Below, piece by piece: positions 36,101-37,850 of a stretch of DNA of 43,422 nt. The DNA is from Streptomyces sp. CBMA156 (lineage in GTDB: Bacteria > Actinomycetota > Actinomycetes > Streptomycetales > Streptomycetaceae). The stretch is from contig NZ_MSJQ01000422.1 in the NCBI RefSeq assembly GCF_014596515.1, positions 1 to 43,422 on the forward strand. The letters run 5' to 3'. The position numbers and the translations under genes were made by a program. The notes below the pieces were generated by a model, which was not told the origin of the DNA, searched no databases, and worked only from the letters and a program-made list of their open reading frames with translations. Position 1 is the stretch's first letter, and every line of letters begins with the position of its first letter.

Positions 36101-36229
36101 CGGCTCACCGCGGTCCGTGCCGCTGAGCACGTCCCTGACCAGACCGGTGACGAAGGCGAGCAGGTGGCGTTCCTGCTCCGGACCGGTCAGTTCAGGCTGC
36201 GAACGGAATTCTCCGGGCTGGCCTACCAT
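15107..36229 (-). CDS. Type I PKS: loading ACP plus modules 1-4
   Basis: Giant multimodular PKS of 7040 residues that starts the chain and runs the first four extensions. The ATG at 36229 is chosen because GTGGAG lies 6 nt upstream and the loading ACP follows soon after; the frame is open to 36451 but that stretch contains the promoter and a repeat array. Order: ACP (Ser59); KS-AT-degenerate DH-KR-ACP (module 1, residues about 119-1800); KS-AT-DH-KR-ACP (module 2, about 1806-3515); KS-AT-degenerate DH-KR-ACP (module 3, about 3521-5230); KS-AT-DH-KR-ACP (module 4, about 5238-6970). All ATs show GHSVGE plus HAFH (malonyl), all KRs LDD or IDD. There is no KSQ or loading AT, so the starter must be loaded in trans. 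The C-terminus (TRIRTALAAIPLDRF..., ending LIRMALGNSDS) is a docking region for gene B. Confidence 0.97.
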   Translation of the reverse strand: MVGQPGEFRSQPELTGPEQERHLLAFVTGLVRDVLSGTDRGEPSEIDPESSFLELGFHSLAAVEFHRRLVAATGLAVPVTLPFDHPTPRALARELRRLLSGTGDSPADEPLPAAADDDEPIAIVGMAVRLPGGVDTPDDLWRLLAEGRDAISGFPTSRGWDLDDLYSPDPDDGGKTYTRQGGFLHGAGEFDADFFGVSPREALGMDPQQRLLLESTWEALENAGIDPRAARGSQTGVYVGVENQEYGPRLSDAADGLEGYLLTGNAASVASGRLAYTFAFEGPTITVDTACSGSLVALHLAVQALRRGDCPLAVAGGAAVMSSPGGFLAFSRQRGLSEDGRCRAYSADADGTGWGEGAGILVLERLSDARRNGHRVLALVKGSAINSDGASNGLTAPSGLAQQRVIRRALADAGLAPADIDAVEGHGTGTRLGDPIEVQALLSTYGQRREGGEPLWLGSLKSNVGHTQAAAGVAGVVKMVLALRNGVLPQTLHAGQPSPHVDWSAGAVELLTEARQWPEAGRPRRAGVSSFGMSGTNAHVVLEQAPAEEPAEAVEATVTAPVPWVVSGKSEAALRDQAARLASFVGGRPELSPVDVGHSLALSRSRFEHRAVVSGADRDELLAGLAAVAAGDTAGSVASSSALAFLFTGQGSQRTGMGRELYEAFPVFAAAFDEVCSYLDLHLDAPLKDLVFDGSELLDQTAYTQAALFAVEVSLFRLVESWGLTPDFLVGHSVGELAAAHVAGVFSLEDAAVLVAARGRLMQALPAGGAMAAIEATEAEVLPLLAGREAEIAVAAVNGPTSVVVSGDEAAVLEVLEHWKARGRKGRQLRVSHAFHSPRMEPMLEEFRWHARVIGYSAPRIPIVSNVTGELATAEELASPEYWVRHVREAVRFADGVAYLAGQGVKKFLELGPDGTLSALAQGVLADAEDSLFAPVLRKDRPEALSFTQAVLGVHAHGAALDWDGVFAGRGAGRRIDLPTYAFQHQHYWLNVATAAGDASSLGLGASGHPLVGAVVVLPGSDGVVLAGRVSLQSHGWLGEHRVHGVAVVPSSALVELAVHAGDQVGAGTVEELTVHAPLVLPEQGGVVLRVSVEAADADGRRTVAVFSRPETADASAAWAVHAVGVLSVVSEGPAFDLSVWPPVGGRVVGEGVWSVGDELFAEVALADGVSVEGFVVHPGLMESAVGVAGPGAGWSWSGVSVFASGASVLRVRVSGDAVVAADGSGVPVFSVRSVVRREVPAGELSVAGGFEESLFRVEWSELTASGGPVSFAVVGEGGLAGLGSSVPGVVFFPLEPLSASVSADVVRGAVVRALGVVREWLEDARFAGSRLVFVTRGAVAAVDGEGVGDLVHAPVWGLVRSAQSENPERFTLLDVDDVAPVWERLTGAVSSGEPQLAVRGGRVMVPRLVRVASDASAQPVEFDPSGTVLVTGAGTLGGLVARHLVVEHGVRHVVLTSRRGGAAAGAQELTEELLELGASSVEFAACDAADREALAELLRAVPADRPLTAVVHTAGVLDDGLVASLSPERLEAVLRPKVDAALNLHELTRDLELTAFVLFSSSAGLFGDAGQGNYAAANAFLDALATRRRADGLVASALQWGLWEQRSGITEGLSDADVERIRRSGMSPLPTGRGLGLLDAVLSAGLAVASPMVLDLAAFRTADATVPALLRGLVGAPVRRAVASRATAAGGASGLAAQLAGLSASERTNTLTDLVRGHVAAVLGHGDGRAIEPKRAFKELGFDSLSAVELRNRLNSLTGLRLPATLTFDYPTPTALVEYLLAETFGSTTADEDAAVVVRTAVDDEPIVIVGMSCRFAGGIASPDDLWRMVLDGGEGLSAFPADRGWDNEGIFDADPTRVGTTYVREGGFVPAADFDAEFFGISPREALSMDPQQRLLLEAAWEALESAGIDPSELRGSRTGVFAGVMNTDYFPSLQAVPEDLEGYLSTGTSGSVASGRVSYALGFEGPAVSVDTACSSSLVALHLAVQSLRRGESSLVLTGGVTVMSTPETFVDFSRQRGLAPDGRIKAFAAAADGTIWGEGVGMLLVERLSDARRNGHKVLAVVRGSAVNQDGASNGLTAPNGPSQQRVIRQALADSGLATGDVDVVEAHGTGTRLGDPIEAQALLATYGQDREGGEPLWLGSVKSNIGHTQAAAGAAGIIKMVLALRDGVMPRTLNVDAPTPEVDWSAGSVELLTEARDWPAVGRPRRAAVSSFGISGTNAHVVLEQAPAEEPAEAVEATVTAPVPWVLSGRTEAALRDQAARLASFVGERPELSPVDVGYSLAVSRAHFDHRAVVSGASRDELLAGLSALTAGSVVSGGALAFLFTGQGSQRAGMGRELYAAFPVFAAAFDEVCARFEFPLKDVVFEASELLDQTAYTQAALFAIEVALFRLVESWGLKPDFLVGHSVGEIAAAHVAGVLSLDDAAKLVEARGRLMQALPTGGAMAAIEATEAEILPLLAGREAEIAVAAVNGPTSVVVSGDEAAVLEVLEHWKAEGRRGRQLRVSHAFHSPRMEPMLAEFRAIAAQLTYAEPKFAVVSNVTGEPATELTSPEYWVRHVREAVRFADGITYLAAQGVTTFLELGPDGTLSALAQGVLADAEDSVFAPVLRKDRPEALSFTQAVTGLHASGAELDWDGVFAGRGARRIDLPTYAFQHQHFWLEQTAPTGSLAPAGLTSVEHPILGAAVSLPATGTVLLTGRLSLQSHAWLADHELLSAAVVPGSVFVELATAAGDQVGAGALRELTLQAPLVLPEQGGVALRVAVDGADEEGFRPVAVYSRDEAAGIDEPWVCHATGRVSGGAPAVGIDLSVWPPQGAREVDVESLYGRLAQAGLAYGPAFQGVRAAWQLGDAHYAEVELPEGVPAEGFGLHPALLDAALQVLPLDGQAVRIASGWTGVSLFATGATALRVRLSGGSLIAVDASGEPVLAVETVSWHEPTADELALGGDAFRDALFRLDWSALALPAAGTASWAVLGEADGALAGGAAFAGPAELAAAGSVPELVFVPVASSEGDDLVAAVHWSALDALALVQAWLAEERLADSRLVFVTRGAVAVAGGVEDLVNAPVWGLVRSAQAENPDRFVLVDADRGLGELGADRLLAAVATGEEQVALRGGKAFVPRLVRTPVAEGGFELDAAGTVLVTGGTGALGSLVARHLVTEHGVRRLVLTSRRGLAAEGARELADELVELGAAEVEVAACDAADREALAALLAAVPAEYPLTAVVHTAGVLDDGVIGSLTPERFAAVLRPKVDAAVNLHELTRELDLTAFVLFSSAAGVFGDAGQANYAAANTFLDALAEHRRSQGLAATSLAWGFWEQRSGLTGHLSQADTERIKRSGMVPISSEFGMALLDAALRADTAALVPMPLDLAALRRQGAAALPGLLHGLVGAPVRRVASGKAARADSSSLGRRLAGLAEDEQNSVLFDLVRTHVAAALGHSGGEAIAPKRAFKELGFDSLTAVELRNRLNAETGLKLPATLVFDYPTPAALVDFLRAEVVGAAPVVASAAARMVTAAEDPIVIVGMSCRFAGGVTSPEELWQLVADGRDGLVPFPAERGWDVEGLYDPDPATAGTTYVRVGGFLESAGDFDPAFFGISPREALATDPQQRLLLEAAWEALESAGIDPNELQGSQTGVFAGVMATDYFPGLQSVPEELEGYLSTGTSGSVASGRVSYALGLEGPAVSVDTACSSSLVALHLAVQSLRQGDCSMALVGGVTVMAGPDTFVDFSRQRGLASDGRIKAFAAAADGTNWGEGVGMLLVERLSDARRSGHKVLAVVRGSAVNQDGASNGLTAPNGPSQQRVIRQALAGAGLAATEVDVVEAHGTGTRLGDPIEAQALLATYGQDREGGEPLWLGSVKSNIGHTQAAAGVAGVIKMVFAMQEGHLPQTLNVDGPTPEVDWSAGSVELLTEARDWPAVGRPRRAGVSSFGLSGTNAHVILEQAPDGAPVEVAEATVTAPVSWVVSGRTEAALRDQAARLAFFVGERPELSLADVGFSLAVSRARFDHRAVVSGASREELLAGLAGLAAGESGAETAAYGKLAFLFTGQGSQRTGMGQELYEAFPVFAAAFDEVCARFEFPLRDVVFEASELLDQTAYTQAVLFAIEVALFRLVESWGLKPDFLVGHSVGEIAAAHVAGVLSLDDAAKLVEARGRLMQALPTGGTMAAIQATEAEVLPLLAGREAEIAVAAVNGPSSVVVSGDEAAVLEVLEHWKSEGRKGRQLRVSHAFHSPRMEPMLAEFRAVASELTYSEPKFAVVSNVTGEPATELTSPEYWVRHVRQAVRFADGIAYLAEQGVTDFLELGPDGTLSALAQEITDGHFAPVLRKDRPEALSFTQAVTGLHARGSELDWEAVFAGRGARRIDLPTYAFQHEHFWLKVTSSGTGDATGLGQAATGHPLLGATIALPDSDGVLLTGRVSLQSHAWLAEHTLLGACVVPSSALVELAIHAGDQVGAGALRELTLPAPLVLPERGGVALRVTVQADEDAGGHAVRVFSRAEDAEADEPWALNATGTLTDSVAAESFDLSVWPPKGAQPVASELPGVRAAWRLAGDLFAEVVLPEGVSAEGFGLHPALLEAALQVLPLDGQAARIASGWTGVSLFATGATALRVRLSGGSLDASDESGSPVFSAAAIGWREASADELVTARRGEFHDALFRVEWQETAASATGAAGPAAVIGSTGRTGFTGFAGLAELAEAGAVPGVVFVPPAVAGTAGADAADEARGAVHRALGLLQGWLAEERFADSRLVFVTCGAVAAAGGVEDLVNAPVWGLVRSAQAENPDRFVLVDADRGFDALRADRLLAAVATGEEQVALRGGKVLVPRLARFAPETGDRAGSGDGADAVNGAVIDAAGTVLITGGTGSLGALIARHLVTEHGVRRLVLTSRRGLAAEGARELADELVELGAAEVEVAACDAADREALAALLAAVPAGHPLTGVVHTAGVLDDGVIDSLTPERLDTVLRPKVDAAVNLHELTRELDLSVFALFSSAAGVFGEAGQGNYAAANTFLDALASYRRSRGLAATSLAWGFWEQRSGITGHLSQADLERMRRAGTIPLPSELGLAMFDAAVRGTEPTLVPIPLDITGLRAQGAPVPALLHRLVGAPARRTVRTGPAVGGSDLATRLAALTSGERDAALLTLVQTHVAAVLGHGGAHTVEVGRPFKELGFDSLTAVELRNRLNGATGLRLPATLVFDYPTPAALVEFVRAEVLGDGDDQAAVTVEAVAVTPAADDPIVIVGMSCRYPGGAGSPEELWQLLLAGREGLTDFPTDRGWDLDTLFDADPDRAGTTYARVGGFLESAGDFDPAFFGISPREALATDPQQRLLLEASWEALEDAGIDPVSVRGSQTGVFAGVMSSDYYAGRDAAPEGLEGYLGTGNSGSVASGRISYTLGLEGPAVSVDTACSSSLVALHLAVQSLRQRECALALVGGVTVMATPETFVDFSRQRGLAPDGRIKAFAAAADGTGWAEGVGMLLVERLSDARRNGHKVLAVVRGSAVNQDGASNGLTAPNGPSQQRVIRQALAGAGLAATEVDVVEAHGTGTRLGDPIEAQALIATYGQGREGGEPLWLGSVKSNLGHSQAASGVAGVIKMVMAMREGYLPQTLHVDEPTPEVDWSAGSVELLTEARAWPAVDRARRSAVSSFGIGGTNAHVILEQAPDGAPVEVAEATVTAPVSWVVSGRTEAALRDQAARLASFVGERPELSLADVGYSLAVSRARFEQRAVVAGASREELLAGLAGLASGEVSGGTATRGRLAFLFTGQGSQRTGMGRGLYEAFPIFAAAFDEVCARFEFPLRDVVFEASELLDQTAYTQAALFAIEVALFRLVESWGLKPDFLVGHSVGEIAAAHVAGVLSLDDAAKLVEARGRLMQALPTGGTMAAIQATEAEVLPLLAGREAEIAVAAVNGPSSVVVSGDEAAVLEVLEHWKSEGRKGRQLRVSHAFHSPRMEPMLAEFHAVASELTYSEPKFAVVSNVTGEPATELTSPEYWVRHVRQAVRFADGIAYLAEQGVTDFLELGPDGTLSALAQEITDGHFAPVLRKDRPEALSFTQAVTGLHAHGAALDWEAVFAGHGARRIDLPTYAFQHERFWLEPVATLGSATGLGQAATGHPLLGAAITLPESDTVVLTGRLSLQSHAWLADHTVLGAALLPWSVLAELAVHAADQVGSGTVAELAVQAPLVLPERGGVAVRVTVDPAGPDGRRRVAVFSQPDDAEAGTPWTRHAEGALTGAAPAAGFDLAAWPPKDAEVIETDGVYADLAGLGAVHGPVFQGLRAAWRRGDELFAEVALPEGVAVDGFGVHPALLDAALHPVLLDAFTAADGRIALPAAWNGLTLFATGASLLRVRIVRGGEGTEALSVQIADGAGAPVAAVASLERRPVTAEGLAAGRTGFHESLFQSEWAALPLAPATGGNAGAGADWAVLGGDTCGLPFDEVTWYSEPAEIAAEEAVPELVFVPLGSATPNRGDASELVRETHTALYGALGLVQEWLAEERFADSRLVVVTQGATATGPDEDVTDLAHAAVWGLLRSAQRENPDRLVLLDVRSNELTAELLAAALATGEPELAVRGTRVSARRLARVPVVGVGTAVPAELDRAGTALITGGTGTLGALVARHLVTGHGLRNLVLTSRRGLDAEGAPELVAELTGLGARVEVVACDVTDRSAVEALLKSVPAEHPLTAVVHTAGVIDDATIGSLSPERLGRVLRPKVDAALHLHELTESMGLAAFVLFSSAAAMFGEAGQGNYVAGNTFLDALAQHRRARGLAGVSLQWGFWEQRSGITGHLTEADVQRMERGGMLPLTADLGMALFDAAHASGRPVLSPMRLDFAKLLSDGADDPLLRGLRRGAGRRTAATGGTATGPVSLAERLAALPGEERDAVLTDLVGTHVAAVLGHGGGAALEPGRAFKELGFDSLTAVELRNRLNAATGLKLPATLVFDYPTPAALTAHLRAELVPDDAADDADPEETRIRTALAAIPLDRFRAAGVLDLLLDLANLGGGETTAEEADATGAIDGIDAMDTEDLIRMALGNSDS
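15380..20518 (-). other. PKS module 4: KS-AT-DH-KR-ACP (alkene-forming)
   Basis: KS Cys5410; AT Ser5848 (malonyl type); DH from about residue 6116 with DHTVLGAALLP, HGPVFQGL (His where Tyr is usual) and HPALLDAALH, all consistent with activity; KR cofactor motif TGGTGTLGA near residue 6604, with IDD (B-type variant) and GQGNYVAGN; ACP Ser6920. Predicted outcome: trans double bond. Confidence 0.85.
18037..18836 (-). repeat. AT-domain duplication, module 4 copy
   Basis: Matches 23188-23987 (module 3) with only about half a dozen differences seen by eye over 800 bp, at a constant offset of 5151 bp. It covers most of the AT. Flanking DH DNA diverges quickly, which points to recent gene conversion or recombination inside the AT rather than whole-module duplication. 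Confidence 0.75.
20524..25669 (-). other. PKS module 3: KS-AT-degenerate DH-KR-ACP
   Basis: KS Cys3693; AT Ser4131 (malonyl type). The DH region (from about residue 4399) keeps EHTLLGACVVP, but the stretch that in module 2 reads through YGPAFQG is deleted (WPPKGAQPVASELPGVRAAW joins directly), and the catalytic Asp motif is HPALLEAALQ. The DH is therefore predicted inactive. KR motif TGGTGSLGA near residue 4859, LDD, GQGNYAAAN. ACP Ser5175. Predicted outcome: hydroxyl. Confidence 0.85.
23188..23987 (-). repeat. AT-domain duplication, module 3 copy
   Basis: Partner of 18037-18836. Differences seen are isolated single bases, and the two ATs give almost the same protein. Confidence 0.75.
25675..30814 (-). 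other. PKS module 2: KS-AT-DH-KR-ACP (alkene-forming)
   Basis: KS Cys1977; AT Ser2411 (malonyl type); DH from about residue 2684 with DHELLSAAVVP (Ser replaces the Gly of HxxxGxxxxP), YGPAFQG and HPALLDAALQ with its Asp, so probably active; KR motif TGGTGALGS near residue 3144, LDD, GQANYAAAN; ACP Ser3461. Predicted outcome: trans double bond. Confidence 0.85.
30820..35875 (-). other. PKS module 1: KS-AT-degenerate DH-KR-ACP
   Basis: KS Cys291 lies in TACSGS (TACSSS elsewhere here) and the first His motif reads EGHGTGT; AT Ser733, HAFH (malonyl). The DH region (from about residue 1006) lacks YGPxFQG, and its Asp motif is HPGLMESAV, so it is likely dead. The KR cofactor loop TGAGTLGG (near residue 1425) is one residue short; LDD and GQGNYAAAN are present. 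ACP Ser1745. As the first condensing module it accepts the starter from the loading ACP. Predicted outcome: hydroxyl, or ketone if the KR loop is defective. Confidence 0.85.
31890..33205 (-). repeat. Duplicated DH-to-KR tract, module 1 copy
   Basis: Partner of 11030-12340. It shares the same deletion of the YGPxFQG segment, the MESAV Asp motif, the short KR loop and the atypical codon choice. Confidence 0.75.
35915..36170 (-). other. Stand-alone loading ACP of the PKS
   Basis: Residues about 20-105 form a carrier protein with phosphopantetheine Ser59 in LGFHSLAAVE; extension ACPs here have GFDS or GVDS, so the usual Asp is His. It is not preceded by a KSQ or AT, so its acyl group must come from a separate enzyme, plausibly the discrete AT at 36506-37441 and/or the FAAL at 39568. 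Confidence 0.85.
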
Positions 36230-36306
36230 CGCTCGCTCCACCACTCTGCCGACACGGCTGTTCTGGGCTGTACAGGGCTGTTCAAGGAAAAACCGGACGT
36301 GACGCG

Positions 36307-36336
36307 AGAGTAGGTCGCCGCCGAGCGGCGCCCACA
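36307..36336 (-). promoter_or_regulatory. Promoter of PKS gene A: TGTGGG-18-TACTCT
   Basis: Minus strand: -35 candidate TGTGGG (36336-36331), 18-nt spacer, -10 candidate TACTCT (36312-36307). Predicted start near 36300, giving a leader of about 70 nt. The same element-to-element distances occur at the other three promoters. Confidence 0.55.
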
Positions 36337-36350
36337 CCCCTACGCACCCC
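36337..36350 (-). promoter_or_regulatory. GGGG-N6-GGGG operator at the gene A promoter
   Basis: Minus strand GGGG (36350-36347), TGCGTA, GGGG (36340-36337), touching the -35. The spacer TGCGTA is the same as at the oxidase-operon promoter (37643-37648). Confidence 0.5.
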
Positions 36351-36371
36351 TTTCGCCGGGCGGCGAACCAG

Positions 36372-36470
36372 TGGGGTTCCGGCGGGATTCCGGTGGGGTT
36401 CCGGCGCCGGCCCCCCGTGATTCCGGCGCTGTTCCGGTGGGGTTCCGGCACGGTCGCGGCACGCTTCCGG
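36372..36470 (-). repeat. Array of 11-bp repeats (CCGGAAnnnnn) upstream of PKS gene A
   Basis: TTCCGG (CCGGAA on the coding strand of gene A) begins at 36377, 36388, 36399, 36421, 36432, 36443 and 36465; every interval is 11 or 22 bp. Typical units are CCGGAACCCCA, CCGGAATCCCG and CCGGAACAGCG; intervening units are degenerate. It lies between the stop of the discrete AT gene and the gene A operator. The period is not a multiple of three, so it is not coding. Direct heptamers on an 11-bp pitch are the hallmark of binding sites for SARP-type activators, although the boxes usually lie nearer the -10. Confidence 0.7.
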
Positions 36471-36505
36471 CGCGGAATCCGAAGGGCGCGGGACCGCCGC
36501 CGGAT

Positions 36506-37441
36506 TCAGCGCTTGGCCGGCCTCAGCGCGGCCCGCAGGACGCTCTTCGGGTCGACCGCGACGACGTCGAAGTTCCGCGTGGTGCACTGCACCCGGCGGA
36601 ACAGGTTCTCGGGACCGGTGATGTAGAGCTTGCGCACCCCGAGGCCGAGCAGCGAGTCGACGACGTCGGGCCAGCGGATCCCCTTGTCGAAGGTGTCGAG
36701 CATCATGGTGCGCATCCGGTCGGCGGTGGTCACCCGGCTGCCGTCCTGGTCGGCGATGACGGTCTGGGCCGGGGCGCCGATCTCGTAGCGGGAGAACACC
36801 TCCTCCTCGGCCCTGCGGCGCAGTCCGTCGAAGGCCTCGGCGTGCACCGGCGGGCGCATCGTGTACATCGAGTAGCCGCCCATGGCGCCGATGGCCTTCG
36901 TGAGGCCTTCGAGGAGGTGCTCCCGGACGGAGAGCATGTAGAAGCCCTCGTCCAGCCGGCCGGACACGTCGTACCACTCGCCGTCGGCGGTGAGCCCGTC
37001 GAGGTATTCCCTGAAGTCATCCTCGGGAACGCGCACGAAGGAGTGGGTCACCACGTCGGTGTGTTCGGTGGCGAAGAACTCCTGCTCGCAGCGGGCGAGT
37101 TCGGCGGTCATCCGGACCACGTCGGGATAGTCCATGGCACCGGTCCAGGCGGCCGCGGCCTTCTGCCCGAAGCTCGGTCCCGCGACGTAGTCGGCACGCA
37201 TTCCCATGACGTCCTCGGCCCGGTCGGCCAGCGCCAGGGAGTTGACCAGGAAGGCCACCTGGGTGTATTCGGAGTAGTCGTCGTCGGCCGCGTAGAAGCG
37301 GTCGAGCAGCGAGTAGCCCAGGGCCCGGTCCGCGTCGGCTATCCGCCGGCGCGCGTATCTGTCGAGAACCATGAACTTGCCGACCGTGGAAAAGCTTGAC
37401 GGCCCCATTCCAGGAAATACGACAGCTGTCTTCTCTTCCAT
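36506..37441 (-). CDS. Discrete acyltransferase (ACP S-malonyltransferase-like), probable starter-unit transferase
   Basis: 311 residues, the size of FabD-type acyltransferases. The ATG at 37441 has GGTGA 7 nt upstream. The expected nucleophile elbow GHSxGx reads GPSFGQ with Ser90; His200 in RPPVHAEAF is the probable catalytic His. The N-terminal FPGQG motif of malonyl transferases is FPGMGPSS, so the oxyanion Gln is missing, and the Arg that binds the malonyl carboxylate is not recognisable. A non-carboxylated acyl group on a carrier protein is therefore more likely than malonyl. Family knowledge: discrete transferases move unusual starters to a loading ACP, as VinK does in vicenistatin assembly. 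With a stand-alone loading ACP next door, that role fits. Substrate unknown. It has its own promoter and is transcribed divergently from the oxidase operon. Confidence 0.85.
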   Translation of the reverse strand: MEEKTAVVFPGMGPSSFSTVGKFMVLDRYARRRIADADRALGYSLLDRFYAADDDYSEYTQVAFLVNSLALADRAEDVMGMRADYVAGPSFGQKAAAAWTGAMDYPDVVRMTAELARCEQEFFATEHTDVVTHSFVRVPEDDFREYLDGLTADGEWYDVSGRLDEGFYMLSVREHLLEGLTKAIGAMGGYSMYTMRPPVHAEAFDGLRRRAEEEVFSRYEIGAPAQTVIADQDGSRVTTADRMRTMMLDTFDKGIRWPDVVDSLLGLGVRKLYITGPENLFRRVQCTTRNFDVVAVDPKSVLRAALRPAKR

Positions 37442-37482
37442 CAGCATTTCACCCAACAGTCAGCTAGCGGACAGCGTGACCG

Positions 37483-37512
37483 AGGCTACGGCGGGGTTCC
37501 GTCCGGCGACCA
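37483..37512 (-). promoter_or_regulatory. Promoter of the discrete AT gene: TGGTCG-18-TAGCCT
   Basis: Minus strand: -35 candidate TGGTCG (37512-37507), 18-nt spacer, -10 candidate TAGCCT (37488-37483). Predicted start near 37476, leader about 35 nt to the ATG at 37441. Confidence 0.55.
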
Positions 37513-37526
37513 CCCCATAGGCCCCC
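37513..37526 (-). promoter_or_regulatory. GGGG-N6-GGGG operator at the discrete AT promoter
   Basis: Minus strand GGGG (37526-37523), GCCTAT, GGGG (37516-37513), abutting the -35. A further GGGG lies 12 bp upstream of the distal box. Confidence 0.5.
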
Positions 37527-37536
37527 TACGCCGACC

Positions 37537-37561
37537 CCGCACCGGTTCCGGTACGGTGCGG
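37537..37561. promoter_or_regulatory. 25-bp palindrome in the divergent control region
   Basis: CCGCACCG and CGGTGCGG flank GTTCCGGTA. It lies between the two divergent promoters and contains GGTTCCGGTACGGT, which differs by one base from GGTTCCGGCACGGT in the 11-bp array (from 36441). Likely an operator. Confidence 0.45.
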
Positions 37562-37582
37562 GCGGGCCCGGGAGACGCCGCC

Positions 37583-37599
37583 GGCCTGCGGCGCAGGCC
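37583..37599. other. Small perfect inverted repeat in the divergent control region
   Basis: GGCCTGC and GCAGGCC around a GGC loop. It may be an operator half of unknown meaning; in this GC-rich setting chance is possible. Confidence 0.3.
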
Positions 37600-37638
37600 C
37601 CTCGGGGTGCCATTCCGTACGGGTTGGGGCCGGTTGAC

Positions 37639-37652
37639 AGGGTGCGTAGGGG
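37639..37652 (+). promoter_or_regulatory. AGGG-N6-GGGG operator at the oxidase-operon promoter
   Basis: AGGG (37639-37642), TGCGTA, GGGG (37649-37652), abutting the -35 TTGCCC. Confidence 0.5.
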
Positions 37653-37682
37653 TTGCCCCTGCGGCGCCGCGAAAAATAGCGT
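37653..37682 (+). promoter_or_regulatory. Promoter of the oxidase-FAAL-carboxylase operon: TTGCCC-18-TAGCGT
   Basis: -35 TTGCCC (37653-37658), 18-nt spacer, -10 TAGCGT (37677-37682). Predicted start near 37689, leaving a leader of about 160 nt before the ATG at 37851. Confidence 0.6.
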
Positions 37683-37762
37683 GAGCCCGTCGGCGAAGGC
37701 GGTCCCGCGGTAACTGGGGCACAGTGCGCGGCCGACCCCGGGCCGGCGCCTAGCGAGATGCG

Positions 37763-37779
37763 GCTCGCGCCGCGCGAGC
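37763..37779 (+). other. Hairpin in the 5' leader of the oxidase operon
   Basis: GCTCGCG and CGCGAGC pair perfectly around a 3-nt loop (CCG), inside the untranslated leader about 70 nt before the start codon. It may stabilise the leader; no riboswitch class is recognisable. Confidence 0.35.
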
Positions 37780-37850
37780 GTGCGGAACTCTGCCGGAAAT
37801 TCTCTGATTTCTCGACCAGCATTGTCGGCACGGCCCGAGGGGTTTTCCAG

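Noticed and set aside
14960..36313. A plus-strand open frame of more than 7000 codons opposite PKS gene A, and similar long frames opposite genes B-D
   Set aside because: The translation is a low-complexity Arg/Gly/Gln/His-rich string without domains; it is a by-product of the strong third-position GC bias of the PKS genes on the other strand.
36230..36451. N-terminal extension of PKS gene A to 36451
   Set aside because: The stretch contains the 11-bp array and promoter, has no PKS-like residues, and the ATG at 36229 has a good ribosome site.
36372..36470. 11-bp array as a CRISPR or coding repeat
   Set aside because: Units are far too short for CRISPR, there are no spacers, and the period breaks any reading frame.
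36506..37441. Housekeeping malonyl-CoA:ACP transacylase (FabD)
   Set aside because: Key malonyl-binding and oxyanion residues are changed, and the neighbours are PKS starter genes rather than fab genes.
37537..37599. Inverted repeats as a bidirectional terminator between the divergent genes
   Set aside because: They lie upstream of both divergent promoters, where no transcript is expected to end.
37634..37639. TTGACA as the -35 of the oxidase operon
   Set aside because: Despite being the consensus hexamer, nothing TA-rich lies 16-19 nt downstream, while TTGCCC-18-TAGCGT just after it matches the other promoters.
37758..37850. Earlier start (37758) for the flavoenzyme
   Set aside because: No ribosome site, starts at a hairpin, and the extra residues have no family match; GAGGGG precedes the ATG at 37851.
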